Shown here piece after piece: positions 5,910-13,914 of a stretch of 30,994 nt of DNA; position 1 is the first letter of the stretch; the number at the start of each line of letters is the position of its first letter. The notes under the pieces were generated by a model. The model was given only the letters and a program-made list of their open reading frames with translations, did not search any database and was not told where the DNA came from. Both the position numbers and the translations under genes were made by a program. Origin of the DNA: DSOI01 sp041394885 (GTDB lineage Bacteria > Acidobacteriota > Terriglobia > Bryobacterales > Bryobacteraceae); NCBI GenBank assembly GCA_041394885.1, contig JAWKHI010000062.1, positions 1 through 30,994 on the forward strand, in the 5' to 3' direction.

Positions 5910-8091
5910 GCCCTTCATTCTATCGCTAGATCGAAGGGTGTCAGGCCTCGTCGCGGACGCCTTCCTCCCTCGCTTCGCCACCATCCTCCTTGTCGCATTT
6001 CTCGCCCACGCCCCCATCACCGCCCAAACCGCCGACCTCCTGTTCTACAACGCCAACATCTATACCGCCGATCCCAAGCATCCCCGCGCCTCCGCCCTCG
6101 CCATCTCCGCCGGCCGGATCCTCGCTGCCGGCGATGACCTTTCCGCCCACACCGGTCCTGACACGCAGCGAATTGACCTTCATGGAGCCACCGTCACCCC
6201 TGGTTTCATTGACTCGCATGGCCATATGGCAGGCCTCGGCCAAAGCCTGGAAACCCTCGACCTTCGCGACGCCCGTTCCCCCGCCGACGCCGCGCGCATC
6301 GTCGCCGAAGCCGCCGCCCGCCTCCCGCACGGCGAATGGATCGTCGGCCGCGGTTGGGATCAAACCCGTTGGTCCGGTGGCGGCTTCCCGGACTCCGCGC
6401 CCCTGGATCGCGCCGCCCCCCTCCATCCCGTCTACCTCACCCGCGTCGATGGCCATGCCGCCTGGGTCAATCAACGCGCCCTCCAAATCGCCGACGTCAA
6501 CGGCAAGACCGCGGACCCGCCCGGCGGCCGCATCCACCGCGCCAACGGGCGCCCCACCGGCATCCTGATCGATCGCGCCACCTCACTCGTCAGCCGCAAA
6601 ATCCCTCCCCCCGACGCCGCCACCATCGCTCTCCGCATCGAACGCGCCGCCCGCGAGTGCGCCCGCCTCGGCCTCACCTCCGTCCACGATGCCGGCGTCG
6701 GCGAACGAGAGATCGCCGCCTATCGCGACCTCATCGCCAAAGGACGCCTCCCAATTCGCGTGTACGCCATGATCGGCGGCGAAGGCGAGCTGTGGCGTCA
6801 CTATCTCGCCAAAGGTCCGGAAATCGGCGAACGCCTCACGGTTCGCTCTATCAAGCTCATGGCCGACGGAGCCCTTGGTTCCCGTGGTGCAGCCCTCCTC
6901 GCCCCCTATTCCGACGATCCCGAACAAAGCGGTCTCCTCATACTCCAGAAAGAAGACGTGGAGCGCGTCGCCCGCGACGCCGTCAAGGCAGGATTCCAGG
7001 TCAATACCCACGCCATCGGTGACCGCGCCAATCGGATGGTCCTCCAGGCCTATGCCGCCGCCCTCGGCGGAGCCAACAACCGCCGCTTCCGCATCGAACA
7101 CGCCCAAATCGTCTCGCCCGCGGACTTCGATCTCTTCGCCAAATACTCCATCATCGCCTCCATGCAGGCCACCCACGCCACCTCCGACATGCGCTGGGCC
7201 GAACAGCGCCTCGGTCCGGACCGCATCGCCGGCGCCTACGCCTGGAAGCAGATGCTCGATCGCGGCGTCGTCCTCGCTAACGGTTCCGACTTTCCCGTCG
7301 AGAGCCCGGACCCCATGCTCGGCTTCCACGCCGCCGTCACCCGCCAGGATCGCTACGGCAACCCGCCTGGCGGCTGGCGCAATCAGGAGACTCTCACGCG
7401 AGACGAAGCCCTCCACAGTTGGACCGCCGCCGGCGCCTACGCTGCTGGCGAGGAAGCCTGGAAAGGCACCCTCTCTCCGGGCAAGATCGCCGACTTCATC
7501 GTCCTCTCCAACGACATCATGACCGTCCCCGCCCCCGAGATCCCGGACACTCGCATCCTGCGCACCGTTGTCGGCGGCCACACCGCCAGAATCGAGCAAT
7601 TCCACGGCATCGTGCCCGTCCCGGCCGGAACGCCCAAGTACGTCGAACTCGGCGCCATCGATCGTCCCGCTACCGTCGTCTGCCGCTTCCACACCCTCCA
7701 ACCCGGCGCCGCTCTCCGCGTGATGGTCATCTCCAAAGAGGATCTCGAGTGGCATCAAAAACAAGGATGGGATAGGCTCTCCGCCGCCGGACGCTTCGTC
7801 TCCGCCGGCGAACTCCGCGTCCCGATCCGCCAACCCGGCGACTACATCCTCGTGTTCGACCAGGAACCGCAAACCGCCGGTCCAGCCCGCAATCGGCCGC
7901 CACGGGAACGATCCACCCGCGTGCTCATCGACCTCGCATTCGAGTACGACATCCCCGTCGCCCCGCGGCATTTGTCCACCACCCGCCGCTTTGCCGTGCT
8001 TGGCGCCAGCCTTGGTCTCCTCGCCATGATCTGCGGGGTCGGGAGCTGGAAAATCCTCCGTGCCTTTCAAACTCGGGACGACGCGGACTAG
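5908..8091 (+). CDS. Exported amidohydrolase family 3 (YtcJ-like) with extra C-terminal domain and membrane anchor
   Basis: From the ATG at 5908 the protein has 727 residues. An alternative GTG at 5938 would leave a shorter signal peptide; the hydrophobic stretch RFATILLVAFLAHAPITA suits either. The amidohydrolase core shows the HxH metal motif (His104, His106 in DSHGHM), His368 in NTHAIGDR, His398 in IEHAQ and catalytic-type Asp461 in NGSDFPVES, as in YtcJ/N-substituted formamide deformylase-like enzymes. The substrate cannot be inferred. After the core, residues ~575-690 form a beta-rich region of unrecognised family, followed by one hydrophobic helix (~698-716, GASLGLLAMICGVGSW) and a short charged tail, suggesting a membrane-tethered periplasmic enzyme. 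Family members usually end near 550 residues, so the extra part is unusual. Transcribed alone; the next gene begins 78 bp later. Confidence 0.87.
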   Translation: MPFILSLDRRVSGLVADAFLPRFATILLVAFLAHAPITAQTADLLFYNANIYTADPKHPRASALAISAGRILAAGDDLSAHTGPDTQRIDLHGATVTPGFIDSHGHMAGLGQSLETLDLRDARSPADAARIVAEAAARLPHGEWIVGRGWDQTRWSGGGFPDSAPLDRAAPLHPVYLTRVDGHAAWVNQRALQIADVNGKTADPPGGRIHRANGRPTGILIDRATSLVSRKIPPPDAATIALRIERAARECARLGLTSVHDAGVGEREIAAYRDLIAKGRLPIRVYAMIGGEGELWRHYLAKGPEIGERLTVRSIKLMADGALGSRGAALLAPYSDDPEQSGLLILQKEDVERVARDAVKAGFQVNTHAIGDRANRMVLQAYAAALGGANNRRFRIEHAQIVSPADFDLFAKYSIIASMQATHATSDMRWAEQRLGPDRIAGAYAWKQMLDRGVVLANGSDFPVESPDPMLGFHAAVTRQDRYGNPPGGWRNQETLTRDEALHSWTAAGAYAAGEEAWKGTLSPGKIADFIVLSNDIMTVPAPEIPDTRILRTVVGGHTARIEQFHGIVPVPAGTPKYVELGAIDRPATVVCRFHTLQPGAALRVMVISKEDLEWHQKQGWDRLSAAGRFVSAGELRVPIRQPGDYILVFDQEPQTAGPARNRPPRERSTRVLIDLAFEYDIPVAPRHLSTTRRFAVLGASLGLLAMICGVGSWKILRAFQTRDDAD
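5917..5922 (-). promoter_or_regulatory. -10-like TAGAAT before the MauE-like gene, leaderless geometry
   Basis: TAGAAT (five of six matches) on the minus strand ends 7 nt before the ATG at 5909. It lies inside the first codons of the divergent amidohydrolase. GAAGGG between hexamer and ATG could alternatively be a weak ribosome site if transcription starts further upstream. Confidence 0.35.
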
Positions 8092-8169
8092 CCCCGCGCC
8101 CCCCAGCCCCCTTGCGCCGCCCCGCCCGCCTCGGATACGCTCGTTCTAGCACCCTCTGGGCCATCCATC

Positions 8170-9681
8170 ATGCCGATCCCATCGTTCCCCCGCACGATCT
8201 TCATCCGCTTTGCCTTGGCGATCGTTCTCTCTCTCGCCGCGCAGGCCCAGGATGACTTCAAAGACGTCATGTCCCGCGTCCAGGAATTCACCCTCGACAA
8301 CGGCTGGCGGTTCATTGTCGTCGAACGCCACCAGGCCCCGGTTGCGTCCTTCTATACCTACGCCGACGTCGGATCGGCGCAAGAGGTGAAAGGCATCACC
8401 GGGCTCGCCCACATGTTCGAACACATGGCTTTCAAGGGCACACGTAAGATCGGCACCAAAGACTACACGCAGGAAAAAGAGGCCCTGGAACGTGTCGACC
8501 GCGCGTTCCAGGCCATTCAGGCCGAAAAACAGAAGACCGGCGGCGGTGACCCGAAACGGGTGCAAAGCCTCGAGCAGGAGTTCAAGTCCGCCGAAGCCGC
8601 CGCGGGCGAGTTCGTCGTCGCAAACGAATTCGGTCAGATCATCGAACGTTCCGGCGGACGCGGCCTCAACGCCTCCACCAGCTACGACAAGACCGACTAC
8701 TTCTTCAGCCTTCCTTCCAATTCCGCCGAGCTCTGGTTCTATCTCGAATCCGAACGGTTTTATCAACCCGTGTTTCGCGAGTTCTACAAGGAAGCCGGCG
8801 TCGTTCGCGAAGAGCGCCGGATGCGCACCGAATCCAGCCCGCAAGGCCGCCTCATCGAGGAGTTCACCGCCGCCGCCTACAAAGCCCATCCCTATGGCGA
8901 ACCCGTCGTCGGCCACATGAGTGACCTCGAAAGCTTCACCCGCGCCGACGCCACCGAATTTTTTCAGAAATACTACGGCCCAGGCAATCTCGTCAGCGTC
9001 ATCGTCGGCGATGTCAGCTCCGCGAAAATCAAAGCCCTTGCCGAAAAGTACATGGGCCGCATCGCCGCTCGTCCCGTCCCGCCGCCCCTGCGCACCGTAG
9101 AGCCCCCGCAGACCGTCGAGCGCCGCCTCATCCTTCGGGGCAAGGCCCAGCGGATCGCCTATATGGGCTACCACAAACCTTCCATCCTGGACCCGGATCT
9201 CGCCGTCTATGAAGCGCTCTCCAGCATCCTCAGCGATGGCCGTTCCTCCCGCCTCCATCAGGCTCTCGTCCAGAAGCAGAAGGTGGCCGTCGCCGCCGCC
9301 GGCTTTACCGGATTCCCCGGCCAAAAGTACCCTGGCTTGTTCCTGTTCGGCGCAATCCCGTCGCCGGGTAAAACCAATGAAGATGTCGAAAAGGCCATGC
9401 TCGGCGAAATCAAGCGTCTGATCGACGAACCCGTCTCGGCGGAAGAGCTGGAAGGCGTGAAGAATCGCGCTCGTGCCGGACTGATCAACCTCCTCGGTAA
9501 CAACACCAGCATGGCCAGCCAACTCGCCGAATGGAAAGCCCTGACCGGCGACTGGCGCAATCTGTTCCGCTTCCTCGACAAGCTCAACGCCGTCACCCCG
9601 CAGGACGTCCAGCGCGTCGCCAAAGAGACTTTCAAGGACTCCAATCGCACCGTCGCGTTTCTCGAGCCGGAAGGCAACTAG
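8170..9681 (+). CDS. Secreted M16 zinc peptidase, catalytically active member of an M16 pair
   Basis: The 503-residue protein has an N-terminal signal peptide (to about Ala26) and the inverted zinc motif HMFEH (His81, Glu84, His85). A downstream Glu in the VVREERRMRTE segment (214/215) is the expected third ligand. The first M16 domain holds a charged helical insertion (about 100-150, rich in Glu/Lys/Gln) between the zinc motif and the GGRGLNAST strand, as in PqqL-like bacterial M16 proteins. The second half is the structural M16 repeat. Active and inactive M16 proteins form clamshell chambers that degrade peptides; the neighbour 6 bp downstream is the inactive partner. No Shine-Dalgarno is evident before the ATG. 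Confidence 0.92.
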   Translation: MPIPSFPRTIFIRFALAIVLSLAAQAQDDFKDVMSRVQEFTLDNGWRFIVVERHQAPVASFYTYADVGSAQEVKGITGLAHMFEHMAFKGTRKIGTKDYTQEKEALERVDRAFQAIQAEKQKTGGGDPKRVQSLEQEFKSAEAAAGEFVVANEFGQIIERSGGRGLNASTSYDKTDYFFSLPSNSAELWFYLESERFYQPVFREFYKEAGVVREERRMRTESSPQGRLIEEFTAAAYKAHPYGEPVVGHMSDLESFTRADATEFFQKYYGPGNLVSVIVGDVSSAKIKALAEKYMGRIAARPVPPPLRTVEPPQTVERRLILRGKAQRIAYMGYHKPSILDPDLAVYEALSSILSDGRSSRLHQALVQKQKVAVAAAGFTGFPGQKYPGLFLFGAIPSPGKTNEDVEKAMLGEIKRLIDEPVSAEELEGVKNRARAGLINLLGNNTSMASQLAEWKALTGDWRNLFRFLDKLNAVTPQDVQRVAKETFKDSNRTVAFLEPEGN

Positions 9682-9684
9682 GAG
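9680..9684 (+). promoter_or_regulatory. Shine-Dalgarno AGGAG overlapping the preceding stop codon
   Basis: AGGAG overlaps the TAG stop of the first M16 gene. It lies 3 nt from the ATG at 9688 and 9 nt from the in-frame ATG at 9694, so the second Met may be the real start; the protein would lose only two residues. Confidence 0.6.
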
Positions 9685-9687
9685 AAA

Positions 9688-11820
9688 ATGAAAATGACTC
9701 GCCTGCTCGCCCTCCTCGCCCTAGCCGCCGCTTCCGCATCCGCCCAGGCCATCCCGGACACCTACAAGGACCTCAAGTTTCCCCCGCTGAACCCCATTCG
9801 TATCCCGCGGGTGGATCGCTCCGTGCTCCCCAACGGCATGACGCTGTTCCTCGTCGAAGACAAAGAACTCCCCCTCGTCCGCGCGCGCGCCATCATCCGC
9901 ACCGGCACTCGCTGGGAACCCATCGAAAAGGCCGGCCTCGCCTCCACCACCCTCCGCGTCATGCGCACCGGCGGAACCCCGCAGCGCAAGGGCGACGACC
10001 TCGACAAGGAACTCGACCGCCTCGCCGCATCGGTGGAAACCTTCGCCGGTGAGGATTCTTCCGGCGCCAGCATCTTCGTCCTCAAAGAAGACGCACCCAA
10101 GGGTCTCGAGATCCTCGCCGACATCCTCCGGAACCCCGCCTTCCCTCAGGACAAAATCGACTTGTCCAAGACCGCCACCCGCGCCGGCATCGCCCGCCGC
10201 AACGATAACGCCCACGGCATTCACTCCCGCGAAGGCGCTCGGCTGCTCTATGGCAAGAACAGCCCCTATACCCGGCAAGTCGAATACGCCACCATTGACT
10301 CCATTTCCCGCGATGATCTCCTCGCCTTCCACAAACAGTATTTCCAGCCCGAAAACGTGATCCTCGGCGTCTGGGGTGACTTCGACGCCAAGGCGATGAA
10401 AGACCTCGTCACCCGGACCCTCGGCGCCTGGCCCAAAGGCAATCAGCCCCGCCCGCAAACACCCGCCGTCGACAAGTCCGCGCAGGCAACCGGCGCCTAT
10501 CTCCTCAACAAAGACGACGTCAATCAGTCCAACATCAGCATCTCGCTCCTGCTCGGCCGCCGTGACGATCCCGATTACCACGCCATGGTCGTCATGTCCC
10601 AGATCCTCGGCGGCGGCTTCGGTTCGCGCCTGTTCAATGAGGTCCGCACCAACGCCGGCCTCGCCTACGGTGTCGGCGCCGGTTATCGCGCCGAGTACGA
10701 CCACGCCGGCTATTGGTCCGCGAGCGCCGGCACCAAGACCGAAACCACCATGAAGGCCCTCGAGATGGTCCGCAAGGAAATCTCCAAGATCCGCACCGAA
10801 GACGTTACCGCCGACGAGCTCCAGCGCGCCAAAGATGGCCTGCTCAAGGGCGAAGCGTTCGACTATGACTCCACGTCCAAGATCATCGGCCGCCTCATGG
10901 ACTTCGAATACTACGGCTACCCCTCGGACTTTCTCGCTCGTTTCCGCGCCGGAGTCGAAAAGGTCAACATCGCCGACGTCAAGCGCGTCGCCGCCAAATA
11001 CCTCGACGAGTCCCGCTTCCTCACCGTCATCCTCGGCAAAGCCGCCGAGTTCGACAAGTCGTCCACGGACCTCAAACTCACCGAAGTCGATTACGCCATT
11101 CCCCCGCCGAAGGCCGCCGCCGTAGCCGCGCCCACCGGGGAAACCACCGCCAAAGGCGTCGCGCTGCTCACCAAAGCCCGCCAGGCCCACGGCGGCGATG
11201 CCGTCAGCAACTTGAAGGACTACGCCCTGAAACTCGACATCGCCCGCGTCGGCCCCCAGGGCGAAATGACCATGCAGGCCGAAGCCGTCGGCACCGCCGC
11301 CGGCAAGTCTCTCATGAAGCTCGTACTCCCCATGGGCCGCATCGAGCAGGGCTTCGACGGCAACATCGTCTGGATGCGTTCCCCGCAGGGCGTCCAGGTA
11401 GCCCCCGCCGCCATGGCCGAACGCGCGCGCCAAAGCAACCTCCGCGAGATTCTCACCCTCCTCCGCAACTTTGACCAACCGGGCTACTCCGCGCAGGCGC
11501 TCGGCGCCTCCAAGCTCGGCGGCAAGGACGTCGAAGGGGTCCTCGTCTCCAACGCCGCTCTCAAACTCGAAACCAAGCTGTTCGTCGATCCCGCCACCGG
11601 TCTCCTCGCCGGAAAAAGTTATATGGACGAGGGCGGCATGGGTTCGCCCCCCGGGGAGCGCGTCGAAACATTTTCCGATATTCGCGACGTCCAGGGCGTC
11701 AAGATGCCTTTCCTCGTCGTCGTAACTACAGGTGGCCAGAAGTCCGGCCAACAGACCATCAAAGAAGCTAAGATCAACCAGGGAGTCAATGACGATGCAT
11801 TCCAAAAACCGTCCAACTGA
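9688..11820 (+). CDS. Secreted inactive M16 partner with C-terminal lipoprotein-carrier-like domain
   Basis: The 710-residue protein has a signal peptide (RLLALLALAAASASAQA) and an M16 fold starting near residue 44 (LPNGMTLFLVEDKELPLV). At the place of the zinc motif it reads STTLR (residues 86-90) in GLASTTLRVMRTGGT, so all three residues of HxxEH are replaced and it cannot bind zinc. The second M16 half (about 260-470) has the usual GGGFGSRLFNEVR segment. Residues ~485-710 add a domain beginning GVALLTKARQAHGG, whose pattern resembles LolA/outer-membrane-lipoprotein-sorting-like beta folds; this assignment is tentative. Its tight coupling to the active M16 gene implies the two subunits assemble. 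The 3' end overlaps the next gene by 32 nt. Confidence 0.88.
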   Translation: MKMTRLLALLALAAASASAQAIPDTYKDLKFPPLNPIRIPRVDRSVLPNGMTLFLVEDKELPLVRARAIIRTGTRWEPIEKAGLASTTLRVMRTGGTPQRKGDDLDKELDRLAASVETFAGEDSSGASIFVLKEDAPKGLEILADILRNPAFPQDKIDLSKTATRAGIARRNDNAHGIHSREGARLLYGKNSPYTRQVEYATIDSISRDDLLAFHKQYFQPENVILGVWGDFDAKAMKDLVTRTLGAWPKGNQPRPQTPAVDKSAQATGAYLLNKDDVNQSNISISLLLGRRDDPDYHAMVVMSQILGGGFGSRLFNEVRTNAGLAYGVGAGYRAEYDHAGYWSASAGTKTETTMKALEMVRKEISKIRTEDVTADELQRAKDGLLKGEAFDYDSTSKIIGRLMDFEYYGYPSDFLARFRAGVEKVNIADVKRVAAKYLDESRFLTVILGKAAEFDKSSTDLKLTEVDYAIPPPKAAAVAAPTGETTAKGVALLTKARQAHGGDAVSNLKDYALKLDIARVGPQGEMTMQAEAVGTAAGKSLMKLVLPMGRIEQGFDGNIVWMRSPQGVQVAPAAMAERARQSNLREILTLLRNFDQPGYSAQALGASKLGGKDVEGVLVSNAALKLETKLFVDPATGLLAGKSYMDEGGMGSPPGERVETFSDIRDVQGVKMPFLVVVTTGGQKSGQQTIKEAKINQGVNDDAFQKPSN

Positions 11821-12754
11821 TCCGAACCGCCGCGCCGTGTTGGGCGGTGGCCTCGCCGCCTGCCTCACCGCCGTTCTTCCTCGAGCTGAAGCCGCGCACA
11901 ATCGCATCGATCGCTCGCGCATCAGCGCCATCACGGACGAGATTGCCCGCGACCCCAAAGGCGCCATCGACTTCGCGAAGAAATACCGGATCTCGTGGCT
12001 CGAACTCCGCTCCGTACCAGGCGCGCGGAAGGAATACTTCATGCTCCCTGAGGCCGACCTCAAACAGGCAGCCAAGGAGTTTCGCGATGGCGGTGTCGGC
12101 ATCTCCTTCCTCAACACCAGCATGTTCAAGTACTGGCTCCCCGGCACCGAACCCGCGCGCGCTTCGGTCAAAAAGGACCCAACCCGGTTTGAAAATCGCG
12201 CCGAAGAGCTCAAACGCGCCGCCAACGCCGCCCATATCCTCGGCGTCAGGAAAGTGCGCGTGTTTACCTTCATGCGCACCAATGACCCCGCCGCCACCAT
12301 GCCCCGCATCGTCGAGCATCTCAATGAGCTCGCCGCCATGGCGGACCGCGAAAAGATTGACCTCCTCATCGAAAACGAAGGAGCATGCAACGTCTCCTCC
12401 GCCGCCGAGCTTGCCGCCGTCGTCAAGCAAGTCACACACCGCCGAGTCGGCATCAATTGGGACCCCCTCAACTCCGCACACACCAAGGAAATCGCCTTCC
12501 CCGATGGCTATGAGTTGCTTCCCGCCAAGCGTGTCGGCAACGTCCAGATCAAAGGTAAGAGCATCCTCCCCGGTCCGGAACTGCTCGATTGGAGCGGCAT
12601 CTTCAAACGCCTCGAGAAGGACGGATACAAAGGCCAGGTCGGTCTCGAGACCCACATCTTCGGCGAGATACAGGTGCAGAAATCGCACGAGTCCATGCAA
12701 GCCATCCTGCAACTGATCGAAGGTTCGCACTCCGCGCCTTCGCCCAGCGCCTAA
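11789..12754 (+). CDS. Tat-exported xylose-isomerase-like TIM-barrel protein
   Basis: From the ATG at 11789 the protein has 321 residues; GGGAG at 11781-11785 is 3 nt from this ATG and 9 nt from a second one at 11795, which may be preferred. It overlaps the preceding M16-like gene by 26-32 nt, implying translational coupling. The N-terminus has a twin-arginine signal (NRRAVLGGG, then a hydrophobic run ending AEA), so a folded, probably metal-loaded protein is exported. The rest matches the sugar phosphate isomerase/epimerase superfamily: Glu in LLIENEGA, Asp in GINWDPLN, His and Glu in LETHIFGE at strand ends. Substrate unknown. Its place in a peptidase operon is not explained by known function. 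Confidence 0.87.
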   Translation: MTMHSKNRPTDPNRRAVLGGGLAACLTAVLPRAEAAHNRIDRSRISAITDEIARDPKGAIDFAKKYRISWLELRSVPGARKEYFMLPEADLKQAAKEFRDGGVGISFLNTSMFKYWLPGTEPARASVKKDPTRFENRAEELKRAANAAHILGVRKVRVFTFMRTNDPAATMPRIVEHLNELAAMADREKIDLLIENEGACNVSSAAELAAVVKQVTHRRVGINWDPLNSAHTKEIAFPDGYELLPAKRVGNVQIKGKSILPGPELLDWSGIFKRLEKDGYKGQVGLETHIFGEIQVQKSHESMQAILQLIEGSHSAPSPSA

Positions 12755-12763
12755 CTACTCCCG

Positions 12764-13246
12764 ATGCGACCCGCGTTCCTCCTCGCCGGTCTCGGCGTGA
12801 TGGCTGCCCTGATCGGCGGCTTCCTGTGGTTCACCCGCGGCTCGCATATTCAGATCAAAGGGGAAGTACTAAAGGTACGCACCCATGCCTTTAGCGACGG
12901 CAGTTCTCTCGCCGTCGTCGACTTCCGGTTCGCCAATCCCGCCGACTTCCCCTTCCTCGTCCGGAGCGTGGACCTCATTCTCGAAACCGCCGATGGCAAG
13001 ACCCTCAACGGCATGATGGTCGCCGAAACCGACGCGAAACGCATGTTCGAGGGCATGCCGGAACTCGGCCAAAAATACAACGAGACCCTGAAGACCCGCG
13101 ATAAGATCCCTCCCCACTCCCAGGACGATCGTATGGTAGCCGCACGCTTCGAAACCTCCATCGACGTACTCGAGCAACGGAAACGCCTCCGCATCCGCGC
13201 CGAAGAAGTCGATGGCGCCGTCAGCGAAGTCGTGGAGAACCGATAG
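12764..13246 (+). CDS. Small membrane-anchored protein of unknown function
   Basis: The 160-residue protein was not recognised. Residues 4-25 form one hydrophobic segment (LLAGLGVMAALIGGFLWF), an uncleaved anchor or signal peptide. The remainder is mostly beta-strand-like with charged residues and a repeated pattern of a polar strand plus turn, reminiscent of LEA14/water-stress type beta-sandwiches (DFRFANPADFPFLVRSVDL); that resemblance is a guess. It begins 9 nt after the TIM-barrel stop and ends 16 nt before the hydrolase gene, so it belongs to the same transcript. Codon use matches the neighbours, which supports real coding. Confidence 0.75.
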   Translation: MRPAFLLAGLGVMAALIGGFLWFTRGSHIQIKGEVLKVRTHAFSDGSSLAVVDFRFANPADFPFLVRSVDLILETADGKTLNGMMVAETDAKRMFEGMPELGQKYNETLKTRDKIPPHSQDDRMVAARFETSIDVLEQRKRLRIRAEEVDGAVSEVVENR

Positions 13247-13262
13247 GCGCCACCCGCAACTC

Positions 13263-13886
13263 ATGGCTCGCCGCATCGAATCTCACTTTATCTCCGGCCC
13301 CGCCGGCCGCCTCGAAGCTCTTCTCGAGGAACCCGCCGATCGCGACCCCGTCTACGCCGCCTTGGTCTGCCATCCTCATCCACTGCACGGCGGCACCATG
13401 CACAACAAGGTCGTCTACCGCATTGCCCGAGGCTTACGCGCCGCCGGCGCCGTCGTCCTGCGATTCAACTTCCGCGGCGTCAATCTCAGCGAGGGCGTCC
13501 ATGACGATGGCGTCGGTGAAATCGAAGATGCCCGCGTCGCCCTCGGCTGGCTCCGCGAGCGCTACCCCGATCTGCCGTATCTCATGGCCGGTTTCTCGTT
13601 CGGATCCCGTGTCATCCTGCGCCTGGGCTGCCAGGCGCCCGGAGCCCGGATGCTAGTCCCCGTCGGCTTCCCTTCCCTTCACACCGATCCCCTGCCTTAC
13701 CTCGCTTGCCCGGTCCCCCGCGTGTTCCTGCACAGCACCCATGACCAGTTCGGGCCCCGCGAGAGCTTCCAGGCCTTCTTCGATTCCCTCCCGGGCGAAA
13801 AGGACCTCGTCTGGATCGAATCCAGGGATCACTTCTTCGTTGACGCGCTCGACCAACTGGAAACCGCCGTCTCCCGCCTTCTTTGA
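13263..13886 (+). CDS. Alpha/beta hydrolase (dienelactone-hydrolase/YcjY-like)
   Basis: The 207-residue protein shows the alpha/beta-hydrolase pattern: the HPHPLHGGTMHN oxyanion-loop segment (37-48), the FNFRGVNLSEG strand-turn, the nucleophile elbow GFSFG with Ser112, Asp161 in HSTHDQFG, and His190 in SRDHFF. This is a complete catalytic triad, typical of the small cytosolic family of about 210 residues often annotated as COG2945. No signal peptide is present. Substrate unknown, probably an ester or peptide. An upstream in-frame start at 13212 would overlap the previous gene and add a non-family extension, so the ATG at 13263 is preferred. It is the last gene of the run from 8170. Confidence 0.87.
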   Translation: MARRIESHFISGPAGRLEALLEEPADRDPVYAALVCHPHPLHGGTMHNKVVYRIARGLRAAGAVVLRFNFRGVNLSEGVHDDGVGEIEDARVALGWLRERYPDLPYLMAGFSFGSRVILRLGCQAPGARMLVPVGFPSLHTDPLPYLACPVPRVFLHSTHDQFGPRESFQAFFDSLPGEKDLVWIESRDHFFVDALDQLETAVSRLL

Positions 13887-13895
13887 TTCCGGTAA

Positions 13896-13901
13896 TATAA
13901 T
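13896..13901 (+). promoter_or_regulatory. -10 box TATAAT for the SBBP protein gene
   Basis: A perfect TATAAT lies 13 nt before the ATG at 13915, in an AT-rich break right after the hydrolase stop. No clear -35. The expected leader is about 7 nt, barely enough for the GGGAA at 13905-13909 to act as a ribosome site. Confidence 0.5.
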
Positions 13902-13914
13902 TACGGGAACCTGT

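Noticed and set aside
9721..12486. A 921-codon minus-strand frame antisense to the M16-like and TIM-barrel genes
   Set aside because: Same composition effect; spans two sense genes and shows no family motif.
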